From: UBA2336 sp049306095
Lineage (GTDB): Bacteria > Bacteroidota > Bacteroidia > Cytophagales > Cyclobacteriaceae
DNA: 64,000 nucleotides
Direction of reading: 5' to 3'
NCBI GenBank assembly: GCA_049306095.1
Contig: JBAQPU010000055.1
Coordinates: 1-64,000, forward strand
Position numbers and translations under genes: made by a program. Positions 32,677 to 40,982 of the stretch are shown here, piece by piece; the stretch's first letter is position 1; each line of letters begins with the position of its first letter. The notes beneath the pieces were generated by a model that was given only the letters and a program-made list of their open reading frames with translations, did no database searches and was not told the DNA's origin.

Positions 32677-33948
32677 TTATTGATTTTGGTTTTTCATATC
32701 CAGCGCAAAATCCTTCGCGGTCTTGGCAGTCATAATATCCATGAAATTGATAGCTCCATTGGTGGTAGCTCCACCACCGGTCTGAAACTGCGGAACAATA
32801 GCTCCGGTATACTTGCTGAAAGCATCGGCCCACACCTTTTGAACTTCTACCTGAGCCTTCAGTTTCATTTCAAGGGCACCGTCAGCCTTCATAATTTTCA
32901 TGCGGGCATAAGCCTGGGCATCGGCAAGTTCTTTGATTTTTTTAGCTTCCAAAACCGATGCCTCATAGGCAATCTTCTGTTGCAGTTTGTCCTGCTCGGC
33001 AACTTTTACTTTGGTCTCAGCTTCAACCACCTGGCGGGTTTGTTCCTGCTTTTGCTGGTACTCGATTTCTACAAGCGCCTGTTCACCCTGTGCTTTCGCT
33101 GTTAATGTTTGCTGTTGCGCAGTCATTAGTTCCTGTTTCGAGATTGATGATTTTGTTACCGCATCAATAATTTTCACCAGCTTCTCATCAACCTTTTCTT
33201 CATAATCAACATCGGTAATGGCAGCATCGGCCACGGTAATACCATATTCCTTAATGGAAGAAAGTTTACGTTTTGGTTGTGATGTTTTTGAGTCAAGTTG
33301 TACTTCGGTTTGATACACCCTTTTCTTTTCCATTTCCAGTGAGTCAAACACCAGGTTTTCTTCCGTTACCAGTAAGTAAACACCTTCTTTTAACTGATCC
33401 ATAAAGTCCTGAGCCATTTGGGCACGTCCGCCACCATAGTGCTTCTCACTGCTCATCAATTGCGCTGATGACTGCAAACATTCTTTTGTGTAGGGTGCCA
33501 GTCGCTTGGTTACCAACGATTGAGGCGTACGGTGCGTGTTATGAATCAGAATCATCTCGGCTTCGTCAGAGGGCAAGATAAACTGAGTAATACCTTTCAC
33601 ATTAGCGGTTGTAGCATCGCTGAAGCGGATCATGATATGGCCAACTTCAATACCGTTATCTTCAAATTCAAGTTGTGCACCTTCAGCCTGGTACATAACC
33701 GAAATTTGATTCGGCCATTCCTTTTCTTTTGCAAAGAACCCGGCATAGAAGATACCGGGCGCGAATTGTACGACCTGCTCACCATTCATGCGTTCGACTA
33801 CTGTTCTGTTCCCTGCATCGTTCCATGAAAATGGATTGACAATAAGGAAGAATACAAGAGCGAAAATGGCGATGAAGCCAAGCGCGATAGTTCGTTTTGG
33901 GATGAGGGAACTCACTCTTTTTAAGGGGTTGTTTGATTGTTCGTCCAT
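32677..33948 (-). CDS. SPFH/band 7 family membrane protein
   Basis: The 423 residues have one N-terminal membrane segment (about 20-40), a prohibitin-like SPFH domain (about 55-260), and a long coiled coil rich in Gln, Glu, Lys and Ala (about 270-370). The arrangement matches stomatin/prohibitin/flotillin-like proteins that form large membrane rings and often help membrane proteases. It is immediately preceded (four bases) by a 38-codon single-pass membrane protein. Confidence 0.85.
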   Translation of the reverse strand: MDEQSNNPLKRVSSLIPKRTIALGFIAIFALVFFLIVNPFSWNDAGNRTVVERMNGEQVVQFAPGIFYAGFFAKEKEWPNQISVMYQAEGAQLEFEDNGIEVGHIMIRFSDATTANVKGITQFILPSDEAEMILIHNTHRTPQSLVTKRLAPYTKECLQSSAQLMSSEKHYGGGRAQMAQDFMDQLKEGVYLLVTEENLVFDSLEMEKKRVYQTEVQLDSKTSQPKRKLSSIKEYGITVADAAITDVDYEEKVDEKLVKIIDAVTKSSISKQELMTAQQQTLTAKAQGEQALVEIEYQQKQEQTRQVVEAETKVKVAEQDKLQQKIAYEASVLEAKKIKELADAQAYARMKIMKADGALEMKLKAQVEVQKVWADAFSKYTGAIVPQFQTGGGATTNGAINFMDIMTAKTAKDFALDMKNQNQ

Positions 33949-33952
33949 TGGT

Positions 33953-34069
33953 TTAGTTGTTTGAGTTGTTGTTTTTACTTTTAAAATAGTTGGTCAGCAG
34001 GAGTACGAGTACATACCCCACTATACCGAATACAGTCAGAAATCCGACTGCAATCGCGAGTCTAATCAT
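33953..34069 (-). CDS. 38-residue single-pass membrane microprotein
   Basis: A short ATG-initiated frame encodes M-I-R-L-A-I-A-V-G-F and continues as one hydrophobic helix to about residue 28, then a polar tail Y-F-K-S-K-N-N-N-S-N-N. It ends four bases before the SPFH start and begins eight bases after the 59-residue frame below. The composition and position suggest a real membrane microprotein cotranslated with the SPFH gene. I know no family for it. Confidence 0.55.
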   Translation of the reverse strand: MIRLAIAVGFLTVFGIVGYVLVLLLTNYFKSKNNNSNN

Positions 34070-34077
34070 GATTTTAA

Positions 34078-34257
34078 TTATTTAAAGTTAATGGCTAAAG
34101 GAAATTCTTTTTGCACGGAAAGGGTGCGTGTTGGGATATCCAACAGGGTGTTGTTTTTACATTTTAGTATTGAATAAATACGGTGATCTATATCCTTTCC
34201 GTAACGGAGGAAACCCAATGAAATGAAAATATTTTTTTCTACCTGATTCTCTGGCAC
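34078..34257 (-). CDS. Possible 59-residue protein directly after pdhB
   Basis: A stop-free frame begins with GTG immediately after the pdhB TAA and in the same reading frame, and ends with TAA at 34078. It encodes I-S-L-G-F-L-R-Y-G-K-D-I-D-H-R-I-Y and ends F-P-L-A-I-N-F-K. There is no recognised domain and no ATG. About 60 open codons can arise by chance, but the packing without gaps (0 bases before, eight after) makes it worth recording. Confidence 0.28.
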   Translation of the reverse strand: MPENQVEKNIFISLGFLRYGKDIDHRIYSILKCKNNTLLDIPTRTLSVQKEFPLAINFK

Positions 34258-35238
34258 TTAATCGCGGTACATTACTGCTTTAATTGCTTTCACCGTTTTC
34301 TCCACATTGGGAAGAATGGCCTGAATGAGGGTTGGTGCATAGGGCAGGGGAGCATCTGCATTGGTTATCCGGTGGATGGGGGCATCCAGGTAATCAAAGG
34401 CATGCTTTTGCACGTGGTAGGTAATCTCGGTTGAAATGGACGCTAACGGCCAGGCTTCTTCTAAAATAACCAGTCGGTTTGTTTTTTTAACAGACTCCAC
34501 AACAGTTGTGTAATCGATCGGGCGTACAGTACGCAAGTCAATTACTTCCACCGAGATGCCTTCCTTCTCTAACTCCGCTGCGGCCGCCAATGCTATTTTC
34601 ATGACCTTCCCAAAGGAAACCAGCGTAACATCAGAGCCTTGTTTTTTAACATCGGCCAGGCCGATTGGAATCAGGTATTCTTCCGTTGGAACTTCGCCTT
34701 TATCGCCATACATCAATTCGCTTTCCATGAAAATAACCGGGTCGTTATCACGGATAGAAGTCTTTAACAGGCCTTTGGCATCGTAGGGATTAGACGGAAC
34801 CACCACTTTCAAACCCGGGGTGTTTGCATACCAGTTTTCAAAATTCTGAGAGTGCTGGGCACCCAACTGACCGGCATTGCCGGTGGGTCCCCTGAACACC
34901 ATGGGAATATTGTATTGCCCGCCAGACATCGAAAGCATCTTAGCAGCTGAATTGATTACAGGGTCAATCGCCACCAGTGAAAAGTTGAAGGTCATAAACT
35001 CAATAATCGGGCGAAGGCCATTCATGGCAGCCCCTACGCCAATTCCTGCAAAGCCTAATTCAGCAATTGGAGTATCAATCACCCTCTCCGGGCCAAATTC
35101 ATCCAGCATACCCTGGCTAACTTTATAGGCGCCATTGTATTCAGCTACTTCCTCGCCCATTAAAAATACTTTAGGGTCTCTGCGCATTTCTTCGCTCATG
35201 GCCTCACGAAGGGCTTCTCTGAACTGGATTTCTCTCAT
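34258..35238 (-). CDS. pdhB: Pyruvate dehydrogenase E1 subunit beta
   Basis: The 326 residues match the beta subunit of the E1 enzyme of the pyruvate dehydrogenase complex (thiamine diphosphate-dependent decarboxylation of pyruvate). Signatures are the N-terminal R-E-A-L-R-E-A-M-S-E-E-M, G-E-E-V-A-E-Y near 28-34, and F-R-G-P-T-G-N-A-G-Q-L-G-A-Q-H-S-Q near 115-131. The alpha subunit, E2 and E3 are not in this window. Branched-chain keto-acid E1 beta is a less likely alternative. Confidence 0.93.
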   Translation of the reverse strand: MREIQFREALREAMSEEMRRDPKVFLMGEEVAEYNGAYKVSQGMLDEFGPERVIDTPIAELGFAGIGVGAAMNGLRPIIEFMTFNFSLVAIDPVINSAAKMLSMSGGQYNIPMVFRGPTGNAGQLGAQHSQNFENWYANTPGLKVVVPSNPYDAKGLLKTSIRDNDPVIFMESELMYGDKGEVPTEEYLIPIGLADVKKQGSDVTLVSFGKVMKIALAAAAELEKEGISVEVIDLRTVRPIDYTTVVESVKKTNRLVILEEAWPLASISTEITYHVQKHAFDYLDAPIHRITNADAPLPYAPTLIQAILPNVEKTVKAIKAVMYRD

Positions 35239-35260
35239 AGAATTATAGAATGGTTTTCAC

Positions 35261-35327
35261 CAGTCAGGTTGAGCCTGTCGAAACGGCTTCAGGTTGAAAT
35301 TGCCTTCGATAAAACTCAGGCTGACAT
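35261..35327. repeat. Degenerate palindromic repeat upstream of pdhB
   Basis: GTCAGGTTGAGCCTGTCGA and, inverted, TCGATAAAACTCAGGCTGAC form an imperfect hairpin of the same family as 29851-29881. Confidence 0.5.
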
Positions 35328-35375
35328 GGAATGTGTAAAAATAAGCCCTCCTGATGGATTGGCAAAATGGTAAGC

Positions 35376-35409
35376 AAAAAAGGCTCCCGGGTTATCGGGA
35401 GCCTTTTTA
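35376..35409. terminator. Terminator after OmpA-like gene
   Basis: AAAAAAGGCTCCCG pairs with CGGGAGCCTTTTT, giving a strong stem with A and T flanks that would work on either strand. On the minus strand it lies 19 bases downstream of the OmpA-like gene stop. Confidence 0.85.
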
Positions 35410-35427
35410 TCCAATGATTTTTATCGA

Positions 35428-37197
35428 TTATTTCAGGGCGTTCCTGAAAGCTTCGGTGGTTACAAACTTGGCAAATTCCAGGTCGGTAAGGGCTGCATCC
35501 TTTAATGAAGGATCGATCTTAACCGCGCTGGTCAGGTTGCTTACAACCCCGTCAGCATTGCCTAATCTTGCCGAAGCAATGGCAGCTCCGTAGAATGCCG
35601 GTGCATGGTTGCTGTTCAGTTTGGTAGCTTCACCAAATGAGGTAAGAGCGTTTTGGTAGTCCTTATTCAATACCTGTGCTAAACCTTTGTTGTACAGGTT
35701 ATCGGCAGTGTTGGCAGCTGAAGATTCAGCGCTCACCGCTTCACCGTACTTCGCCATCACAATAGCAGCAGAACCTTTTACACCGTTCAGGCCGGCAGCA
35801 TTGTCTCCACGAAGACCCGATGCTTTGTTAGCATAGTCATAAGCGGCATACGCATTTCCTTTTAACATGGAAACAGAAGCCAGGTTTGCATTTACTTCTG
35901 GAGTTGCGTTGATGCGTGCAGCAAGGTCAAGTTGTGCCTGCGCCTTATCTGCTAAAGCAGCAGCGTTGGCAGGGTTCTCAATCGCCTGGGCAATGTACAC
36001 AGCGCCTAAGTTGTTGTGTGCATTCCAGTTGGTTCCCTTTTTAGTAGCCGCTTCGTAGATGGCAGCCTTTTCATCCAATGAAGGAGTCAAGGTGGCAGCG
36101 TACATCAATTCTTCGAAAGAAAGGGTATCTGCACTTACTGATCCTTGTGTTACCTGCTTTGCCAAAACAGCAATTTCAGCGTCAGTCTTTTTGTCTTTAA
36201 TCGTTAAGATTTCAGTTTTTGCTGTTCTTAACTTAGGGTATACTTCTTTGAAAACTTTCTTGTAAGTAGAAAGTTTCTTCATTTGCTTCTCCTGAGATTC
36301 GAAGGTACCACCAGCGTTGATGATGTTCATGTATTCAGCCTTCTCTTCAGAAGTAATGCCTTCGTAAGACGCTAATGCATTTTTGAACTCAGTCCAGTCC
36401 TGGATAACAGGCTTCAGAATGAATTGGATTGAATCAGCTTTGCCTTTGTAGTCGTACTTCTTCATTTGCTGACGATAGTACTTTTCAATAGCGGCAGCAC
36501 GATCCGGAGAAAGTTTGCTGTTGATACGCTCAGCGCCTTCTGGTGAGTGGGTACCGGTAATGGTTACAGTTTTGGTTACGTTTTTAGAGGCAATGAATGC
36601 ATCCAGTTGCTTTCCTTTGTCGCTCTTGGTTTCAGAAGGGCGCAATACTGATCTTCCTTGTTCGAAAATGAAATCAGGAATTACGATCGGAACAATTTCT
36701 TCCTGGTTGTTATATCCGTGATCAGCATACGAGGCAAAGTAAACAGGCTTCACCAGTTTTGAAGTGGTAATAATGCCGGTTGCTACCTGCATACGAGGGG
36801 TTACTTTTGATTTTGAGCCTTTGGAAGCCACACCTTCAACTTCTACCACACCTGTTTTCATAGCAGGCTCGTAAGCAAAAGCAAAGTTCTTGGTTACGGC
36901 AGGTTGCTCAGTTGCAGCATTAGGATAGTCTTCCGCTTTAAATGAAATAGGATCGAGGGCTTTCTCCTGTTCGCCATACTTGTAGAAAGAGTTTACAGTG
37001 TAAACGGTACCTTTCTTCAGCATTTTAACCGGGAGGTTGGCGGACATATCAAACGATACAGTGTCCTTGTGGAGTTCCAGAGGGTTCGGTGATACCGTCA
37101 AATTCTGTTCTTTTGACATTTTCACCATCTGGGGCAAGGTACACCCAGCCAGGCTAAGGGCTCCTACGATCAGAAATGCGTAAACTAATTTTCTCAT
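35428..37197 (-). CDS. OmpA-like lipoprotein with TPR repeats
   Basis: The 589-residue protein has a lipobox (S-L-A-G-C, cysteine 19), a beta-rich region, then an OmpA-like stretch (F-E-Q-G-R-S-V-L-R near 179-187, and I-T-G-T-H-S-P-E-G-A-E-R-I-N near 213-226, then S-P-D-R-A). The C-terminal 200 residues are helical repeats of TPR type (Y-N-K-G-L-A-Q-V-L; A-P-A-F-Y-G-A-A). OmpA domains bind peptidoglycan, so it is probably an abundant outer-membrane lipoprotein. It has the best promoter seen here. Confidence 0.82.
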   Translation of the reverse strand: MRKLVYAFLIVGALSLAGCTLPQMVKMSKEQNLTVSPNPLELHKDTVSFDMSANLPVKMLKKGTVYTVNSFYKYGEQEKALDPISFKAEDYPNAATEQPAVTKNFAFAYEPAMKTGVVEVEGVASKGSKSKVTPRMQVATGIITTSKLVKPVYFASYADHGYNNQEEIVPIVIPDFIFEQGRSVLRPSETKSDKGKQLDAFIASKNVTKTVTITGTHSPEGAERINSKLSPDRAAAIEKYYRQQMKKYDYKGKADSIQFILKPVIQDWTEFKNALASYEGITSEEKAEYMNIINAGGTFESQEKQMKKLSTYKKVFKEVYPKLRTAKTEILTIKDKKTDAEIAVLAKQVTQGSVSADTLSFEELMYAATLTPSLDEKAAIYEAATKKGTNWNAHNNLGAVYIAQAIENPANAAALADKAQAQLDLAARINATPEVNANLASVSMLKGNAYAAYDYANKASGLRGDNAAGLNGVKGSAAIVMAKYGEAVSAESSAANTADNLYNKGLAQVLNKDYQNALTSFGEATKLNSNHAPAFYGAAIASARLGNADGVVSNLTSAVKIDPSLKDAALTDLEFAKFVTTEAFRNALK

Positions 37198-37231
37198 TGG
37201 ATTTAGATTTTGGTTGTTTTTAATCGAGTCG

Positions 37232-37262
37232 CAAAACTACGTTTATATGATTTTTTTTGCAA
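37232..37262 (-). promoter_or_regulatory. Promoter of the OmpA-like lipoprotein gene
   Basis: On the minus strand a -33 TTG (37260-37262) is followed after 20 bases by TAGTTTTG (37232-37239), a perfect TAnnTTTG box. It lies 34 bases before the ATG. Both elements and their spacing match the Bacteroidota sigma consensus. Confidence 0.6.
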
Positions 37263-37314
37263 TTATAGTCAAAAAATAAAGATTTTGACCCTCGGTTAAG
37301 GTTTACCTGAACCA

Positions 37315-37322
37315 TATATTTG
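37315..37322 (+). promoter_or_regulatory. -7 box before PspC-like gene
   Basis: TATATTTG matches TAnnTTTG, 56 bases before the ATG at 37379. A TTTG at 37284-37287 is somewhat too far to be an ideal -33 box. Confidence 0.4.
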
Positions 37323-37378
37323 CAAATGCGTTATTTCATCGTTGAATGAACTTAATAAGGGGCAGGGAGGCATTAATT

Positions 37379-37606
37379 ATGGGTAAAATGGTAGATAGAA
37401 TCCAGTTTTTCTTTGAACAGCATGCCTTTGGGGTGTGTAACCACCTGGGAGAAAAGCTTGGGATAGCGACCTCCAGTATCCGGATTTTTTTCATTTACGC
37501 TTCCTTTCTAACCTTCGGATCACCTGTGCTTATTTACCTGGCCCTGGCCTTTATGATGAATATCCGGAAGTATTTACGCAAGCGTAATCCTATCTGGGAT
37601 TACTGA
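37379..37606 (+). CDS. PspC-like small membrane protein
   Basis: From the ATG at 37379 (or 37388) the 75 residues show a PspC-type domain: F-G-V-C-N-H-L-G-E-K-L-G-I-A near 17-30, then one membrane segment (F-F-I-Y-A-S-F-L-T-F-G, then L-I-Y-L-A-L-A-F). PspC proteins act with phage-shock-type membrane stress systems. No pspA or pspB is nearby. The 3' end overlaps the convergent glycosyltransferase gene by 17 bases. Confidence 0.75.
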   Translation: MGKMVDRIQFFFEQHAFGVCNHLGEKLGIATSSIRIFFIYASFLTFGSPVLIYLALAFMMNIRKYLRKRNPIWDY

Positions 37607-38642
37607 TCATCTCCACCTTCTTTTTACCCAAAATAAAGTAGTCCCATAAGACCAATCCTTTGTAGATGTTCCTGGTCGAAAACTTGTACTTTTTAAAAAT
37701 CCTTCGCTTTTGTACATTGATTTTCAGGTTTCTAAAAAAGTGAACGTGGGCCTTCAAAACAGCTGTGGCATCGGCTGGATTTCCTGAGAGTAAAAATTTG
37801 AACGCTGCGACATCATCGAGTAATAGACGAATCGGAAATTTCAAAAGAAGTGAGGGGGTGCTCCAATTCTTAAAAAGGAGACTTAACCCATTTCGAAAAT
37901 TGAAATAGGTTTTTCTGGGATTCGATCGTGACAAGGTACCTGCACCAACGTGGTAGACGTGACTGGCACCACAGTAAAAAACGCTGAGGTCAGCACGTTG
38001 TATTCTCCAGCAAAGATCAATTTCCTCCATGTGTGCAAAGAAATCCACATCAAGTCCGCCAAGGGTATGGTAAACCTCCGACCGGATCATCATGCATGCT
38101 CCGGTTGCCCAAAAAATTTCCCGCGTGTCATTATACTGGCCATGGTCAGCTTCGGTGAAATTGAATAGCCTACCGCGACAAAACGGATAGCCAAACGAGT
38201 CGATGAATCCACCTCCTGCACCTGCATACTCAAAGTGACCTTTTTGATGATAGGATAATATTTTAGGCTGGACCGCAGCAATGGAGGGTTGAGAGTCCAG
38301 CAGAGACACTAACGGACTGAGCCAGTCGGGTGTAACTTCTACGTCTGAGTTCAGTAAAACGTAGTAGGTTGCTTTCACCTGGTTTAATGCGCGGTTGTAT
38401 CCGCCACAAAACCCATAATTTTTGTCTAACCGAATAACTTCAATGGTTGGAAACTGTTCGGCAAGAATGTTTAACGATTGGTCGGTGGAGGCATTGTCGG
38501 CAACAACAATGTGCGCGTCTTTTGAGTATCGTATGACGGATGGTAAAAACTGCGGCAACAATTTCTCGCCATTGTAATTGAGAATGACAACGGATACTTT
38601 GTTCAAAGTTTGTAGTTCAAGGTTCGCTGTTGTAGAATTCAT
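37590..38642 (-). CDS. Family 2 glycosyltransferase
   Basis: The 350 residues start a GT-A fold with V-S-V-V-I-L-N-Y-N-G near 17-26. The nucleotide-sugar site is V-V-A-D-N-A-S-T-D near 46-54 and the metal-binding D-V-E motif near 100-102 is preceded by L-L-N-S. Members transfer sugars to polysaccharide, lipid or protein. Residues 7-14 (N-L-E-L-Q-T-L-N) are encoded by an intergenic-type repeat (38601-38624), so the natural N-terminus may lie nearer M-N-S or at K-V-S. Confidence 0.9.
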   Translation of the reverse strand: MNSTTANLELQTLNKVSVVILNYNGEKLLPQFLPSVIRYSKDAHIVVADNASTDQSLNILAEQFPTIEVIRLDKNYGFCGGYNRALNQVKATYYVLLNSDVEVTPDWLSPLVSLLDSQPSIAAVQPKILSYHQKGHFEYAGAGGGFIDSFGYPFCRGRLFNFTEADHGQYNDTREIFWATGACMMIRSEVYHTLGGLDVDFFAHMEEIDLCWRIQRADLSVFYCGASHVYHVGAGTLSRSNPRKTYFNFRNGLSLLFKNWSTPSLLLKFPIRLLLDDVAAFKFLLSGNPADATAVLKAHVHFFRNLKINVQKRRIFKKYKFSTRNIYKGLVLWDYFILGKKKVEMISNPR

Positions 38643-38690
38643 TGAAGCAAATACGTTAACCCTAAACTTTGAACTTGAAACTTGAAATCG
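38601..38690. repeat. TTGAAC/GTTCAA repeats at the glycosyltransferase 5' end
   Basis: GTTCAAAGTTTGTAGTTCAA (38601-38620) lies within codons 7-14 of the glycosyltransferase gene, and a related tract of AAACTTTGAACTTGAAAC type (38664-38682) lies just upstream of its start. Both belong to a low-complexity family also seen at 52699-52790 and 53926-54046. Confidence 0.55.
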
Positions 38691-38693
38691 TTT

Positions 38694-39029
38694 TTATCCC
38701 ATCAGGTTACTTAAATCCATACCGGGTATGTTCGGCAATAAACCCTCGGTGCTCTTGCGCATTTCTTCTTTAGCCAGTATTTCTGCTTCCTCGGCAGCTT
38801 TATTCACGGCAGCAATAACTAAATCCTGAATGATAACCTTGTCATCAGCTTTAAGAATGGCAGAGTCTATGTCGAGGGCAATCAATTGCTTCTTACCATT
38901 AACAGTAGCTTTTACCATACCACCCCCGGCTTCGCCTGAAGCTGATAGCTTCACCAGGTTATCCTGGGCTTCTTTCATGCGGGCCTGAACTTCCTTCATC
39001 TTGCCCATCATTTTCATCATATCAAACAT
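38694..39029 (-). CDS. YbaB/EbfC nucleoid-associated protein
   Basis: The 111 residues fit the YbaB/EbfC family of dimeric DNA-binding proteins. M-K-E-V-Q-A-R-M-K-E-A-Q near 10-21 forms the first helix, and a central G-x-V-x-x-x-V-N-G-like strand (G-M-V-K-A-T-V-N-G) lies near 37-45. A promoter box ends four bases before the ATG. The usual recR/dnaX partners are not here. Confidence 0.92.
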   Translation of the reverse strand: MFDMMKMMGKMKEVQARMKEAQDNLVKLSASGEAGGGMVKATVNGKKQLIALDIDSAILKADDKVIIQDLVIAAVNKAAEEAEILAKEEMRKSTEGLLPNIPGMDLSNLMG

Positions 39030-39033
39030 GGCG

Positions 39034-39041
39034 CAAAGATA
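39034..39041 (-). promoter_or_regulatory. -7 box before YbaB gene
   Basis: TATCTTTG on the minus strand matches TAnnTTTG and ends four bases before the ATG, which predicts a leaderless mRNA. Confidence 0.45.
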
Positions 39042-39065
39042 GAATTTTGACAGAAGAATGAGAGG

Positions 39066-40982
39066 CTATTTTTTATTCAGCAGTACGACTGAACCCGAGC
39101 GATTGAATGTTCGCCCGGCCAGATCAGTGAGTTTGGCCACAAAGGCATAGGTGCCTTCGGGTTGTGTTACTCCTTTAAATTTACCATCCCATCCCTGTTC
39201 GAGGTCTTTTGTCGTGAACAATAATTCACCCCACCGGTTAAAAATTTTCATTTCGAACTCTTCCACATACTGCGCGTACACGGTAAACACATCATTCAGA
39301 TTGTCTCCATTGGGAGTAAATGCTGTTGGATAATACAAATGGGGTTCTTTTATGATAGTAATTTCATTAGAAACAGCCTGACCTAATCCCACACCGTTAG
39401 CATTCGCCCGTACCAGGTAAACATACAGTTGTGTGGTGGGATCGTTGGTCAAATCATCAATGGTTGTGGCGGAACCGGCATTAAAAGTTTGAAGTGGAAC
39501 ACCTTGCTCATCGTATTTTTCAACCACATAGTTATTGACACCACCGGCCCATCCGGAATAATCACTCCAGTTAAGGGTAATGGTATTGTCCGGATTCGTG
39601 TTTCCCGATAACCGAATCGGGCAAACATCCGCACCCGGTAAACTTGAGTTATTGCACACATCGCTGTAATTGATGCGATAGCAATATTCACCGGCAGTTG
39701 AATAACTATCGTCTGAAAACTGTTGCGTGGTTGAGGTGCCAATGGAATTGAAATTTCCTGAACCAGATTTTCTGTAGATCGTGTAGACAGATGCCTGAAA
39801 GGCCGGATCCTGCTGCCATATAAAATCAACACTGCCGTTATTCACAACAGCGGTCACATTATCAATGGGGGTAGGGATATCATTAGAGAAAGCTGTTCCG
39901 CATTTTTGTAATGAAATGCTTTGACTGCCATTGATATAGTTCGTAAAAAGCTGATAACAATACGGTGTATTACAAACAACCGTATTATCACTAAATGAAA
40001 ATGCACCGGTTGATCCTAGGAAACCACCATCACGGTTAATCGTAAAATTATTTACGCCTACCGCAGAAGATGACCATGCTAAAGTATTTTGATTGTTTTG
40101 AAGAGAGAGGTCAACATTGGCACTGCAGATAATGTTTGAATATACCGGTAGTGTTGCCGTATTGCAGGCGTTGATGGCCCCCAGCCGGAAGCAGTAATAA
40201 TTATTATCGGCATTAATAGATGTGCTGGAAACACTCGCTGTGCTGATGTTGTGGAGCGTTTGTACCTGCTGAAAACTTCCGGGGTTTATGGTGTTGGCGG
40301 CAATTTCCAGTCCGTACAGCGTATTCGGTGAGTTAGTGAGGTTGAAGTCAATCTGAGTTGAATTTGCAACGGTAAGTAGATTGATAAAGGGTGCTGCGAG
40401 GGCATTGGTGACAGTGACATTTGAGGAAGTCGAGGTGCAGTTGTCATCTGCGAAGGCGTCTTTACCCCTGACTGAAACAGTGCGAAGGGTAGGGGGTGTT
40501 ATGTACGTATGATTATTAAAGGCAGAGGCTCCCTTGGGCACGGCCACTTCTGCTGTGGCATCATTGTAATTAATAATGTAAGAATCATAGTTTGTATCGG
40601 TTACCCTTACCTGCACCTGGTTGCCGGTACAGGTAAAAATATCAAAGGTAGGTGGTGTGTTTGGCGTTACCGTGATGGTAATGTCATCGGTACGGGGATT
40701 CATACTTTGATAGGTAACACTTAACACATAGGTGCCCGGCTGAGTATACGTGTGGGTAAAGAAATTTTGCGCCCCGGGTGTTCCGTCTCCCCAGGCCATA
40801 TCGCAGGGTGCGCCTCCGGTACACTGCCCCACCGTAAGCAGGTTTGGATCAGTGATCACAACGGTCAGGGGTGCACATCCTTTTATTTCATCCATCCGGA
40901 AACGCCCCAACCGGCTATCGTACGGTTGGGCATAGGCTCCGTAGGAAATGATCAGGAGAAGCAAAAAATACCGTACCCTCAT
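39066..40982 (-). CDS. Secreted protein with gliding-motility (type B) C-terminal domain
   Basis: A signal peptide ends near residue 18 (Y-G-A-Y-A-Q). A PKD-like domain (G-C-A-P-L-T-V-V-I-T-D near 35-45; T-Y-T-Q-P-G-T-Y near 78-85) and several fibronectin-like repeats follow. The last 95 residues are a type IX sorting domain of type B: Y-Y-P-T-A-F-T-P-N-G-D-N-L-N-D, then I-F-N-R-W-G-E-L-L-F, G-W-D-G and P-E-G-T-Y. It should be a secreted adhesin or structural protein. Its start shares one base with the hutH stop. Confidence 0.9.
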   Translation of the reverse strand: MRVRYFLLLLIISYGAYAQPYDSRLGRFRMDEIKGCAPLTVVITDPNLLTVGQCTGGAPCDMAWGDGTPGAQNFFTHTYTQPGTYVLSVTYQSMNPRTDDITITVTPNTPPTFDIFTCTGNQVQVRVTDTNYDSYIINYNDATAEVAVPKGASAFNNHTYITPPTLRTVSVRGKDAFADDNCTSTSSNVTVTNALAAPFINLLTVANSTQIDFNLTNSPNTLYGLEIAANTINPGSFQQVQTLHNISTASVSSTSINADNNYYCFRLGAINACNTATLPVYSNIICSANVDLSLQNNQNTLAWSSSAVGVNNFTINRDGGFLGSTGAFSFSDNTVVCNTPYCYQLFTNYINGSQSISLQKCGTAFSNDIPTPIDNVTAVVNNGSVDFIWQQDPAFQASVYTIYRKSGSGNFNSIGTSTTQQFSDDSYSTAGEYCYRINYSDVCNNSSLPGADVCPIRLSGNTNPDNTITLNWSDYSGWAGGVNNYVVEKYDEQGVPLQTFNAGSATTIDDLTNDPTTQLYVYLVRANANGVGLGQAVSNEITIIKEPHLYYPTAFTPNGDNLNDVFTVYAQYVEEFEMKIFNRWGELLFTTKDLEQGWDGKFKGVTQPEGTYAFVAKLTDLAGRTFNRSGSVVLLNKK

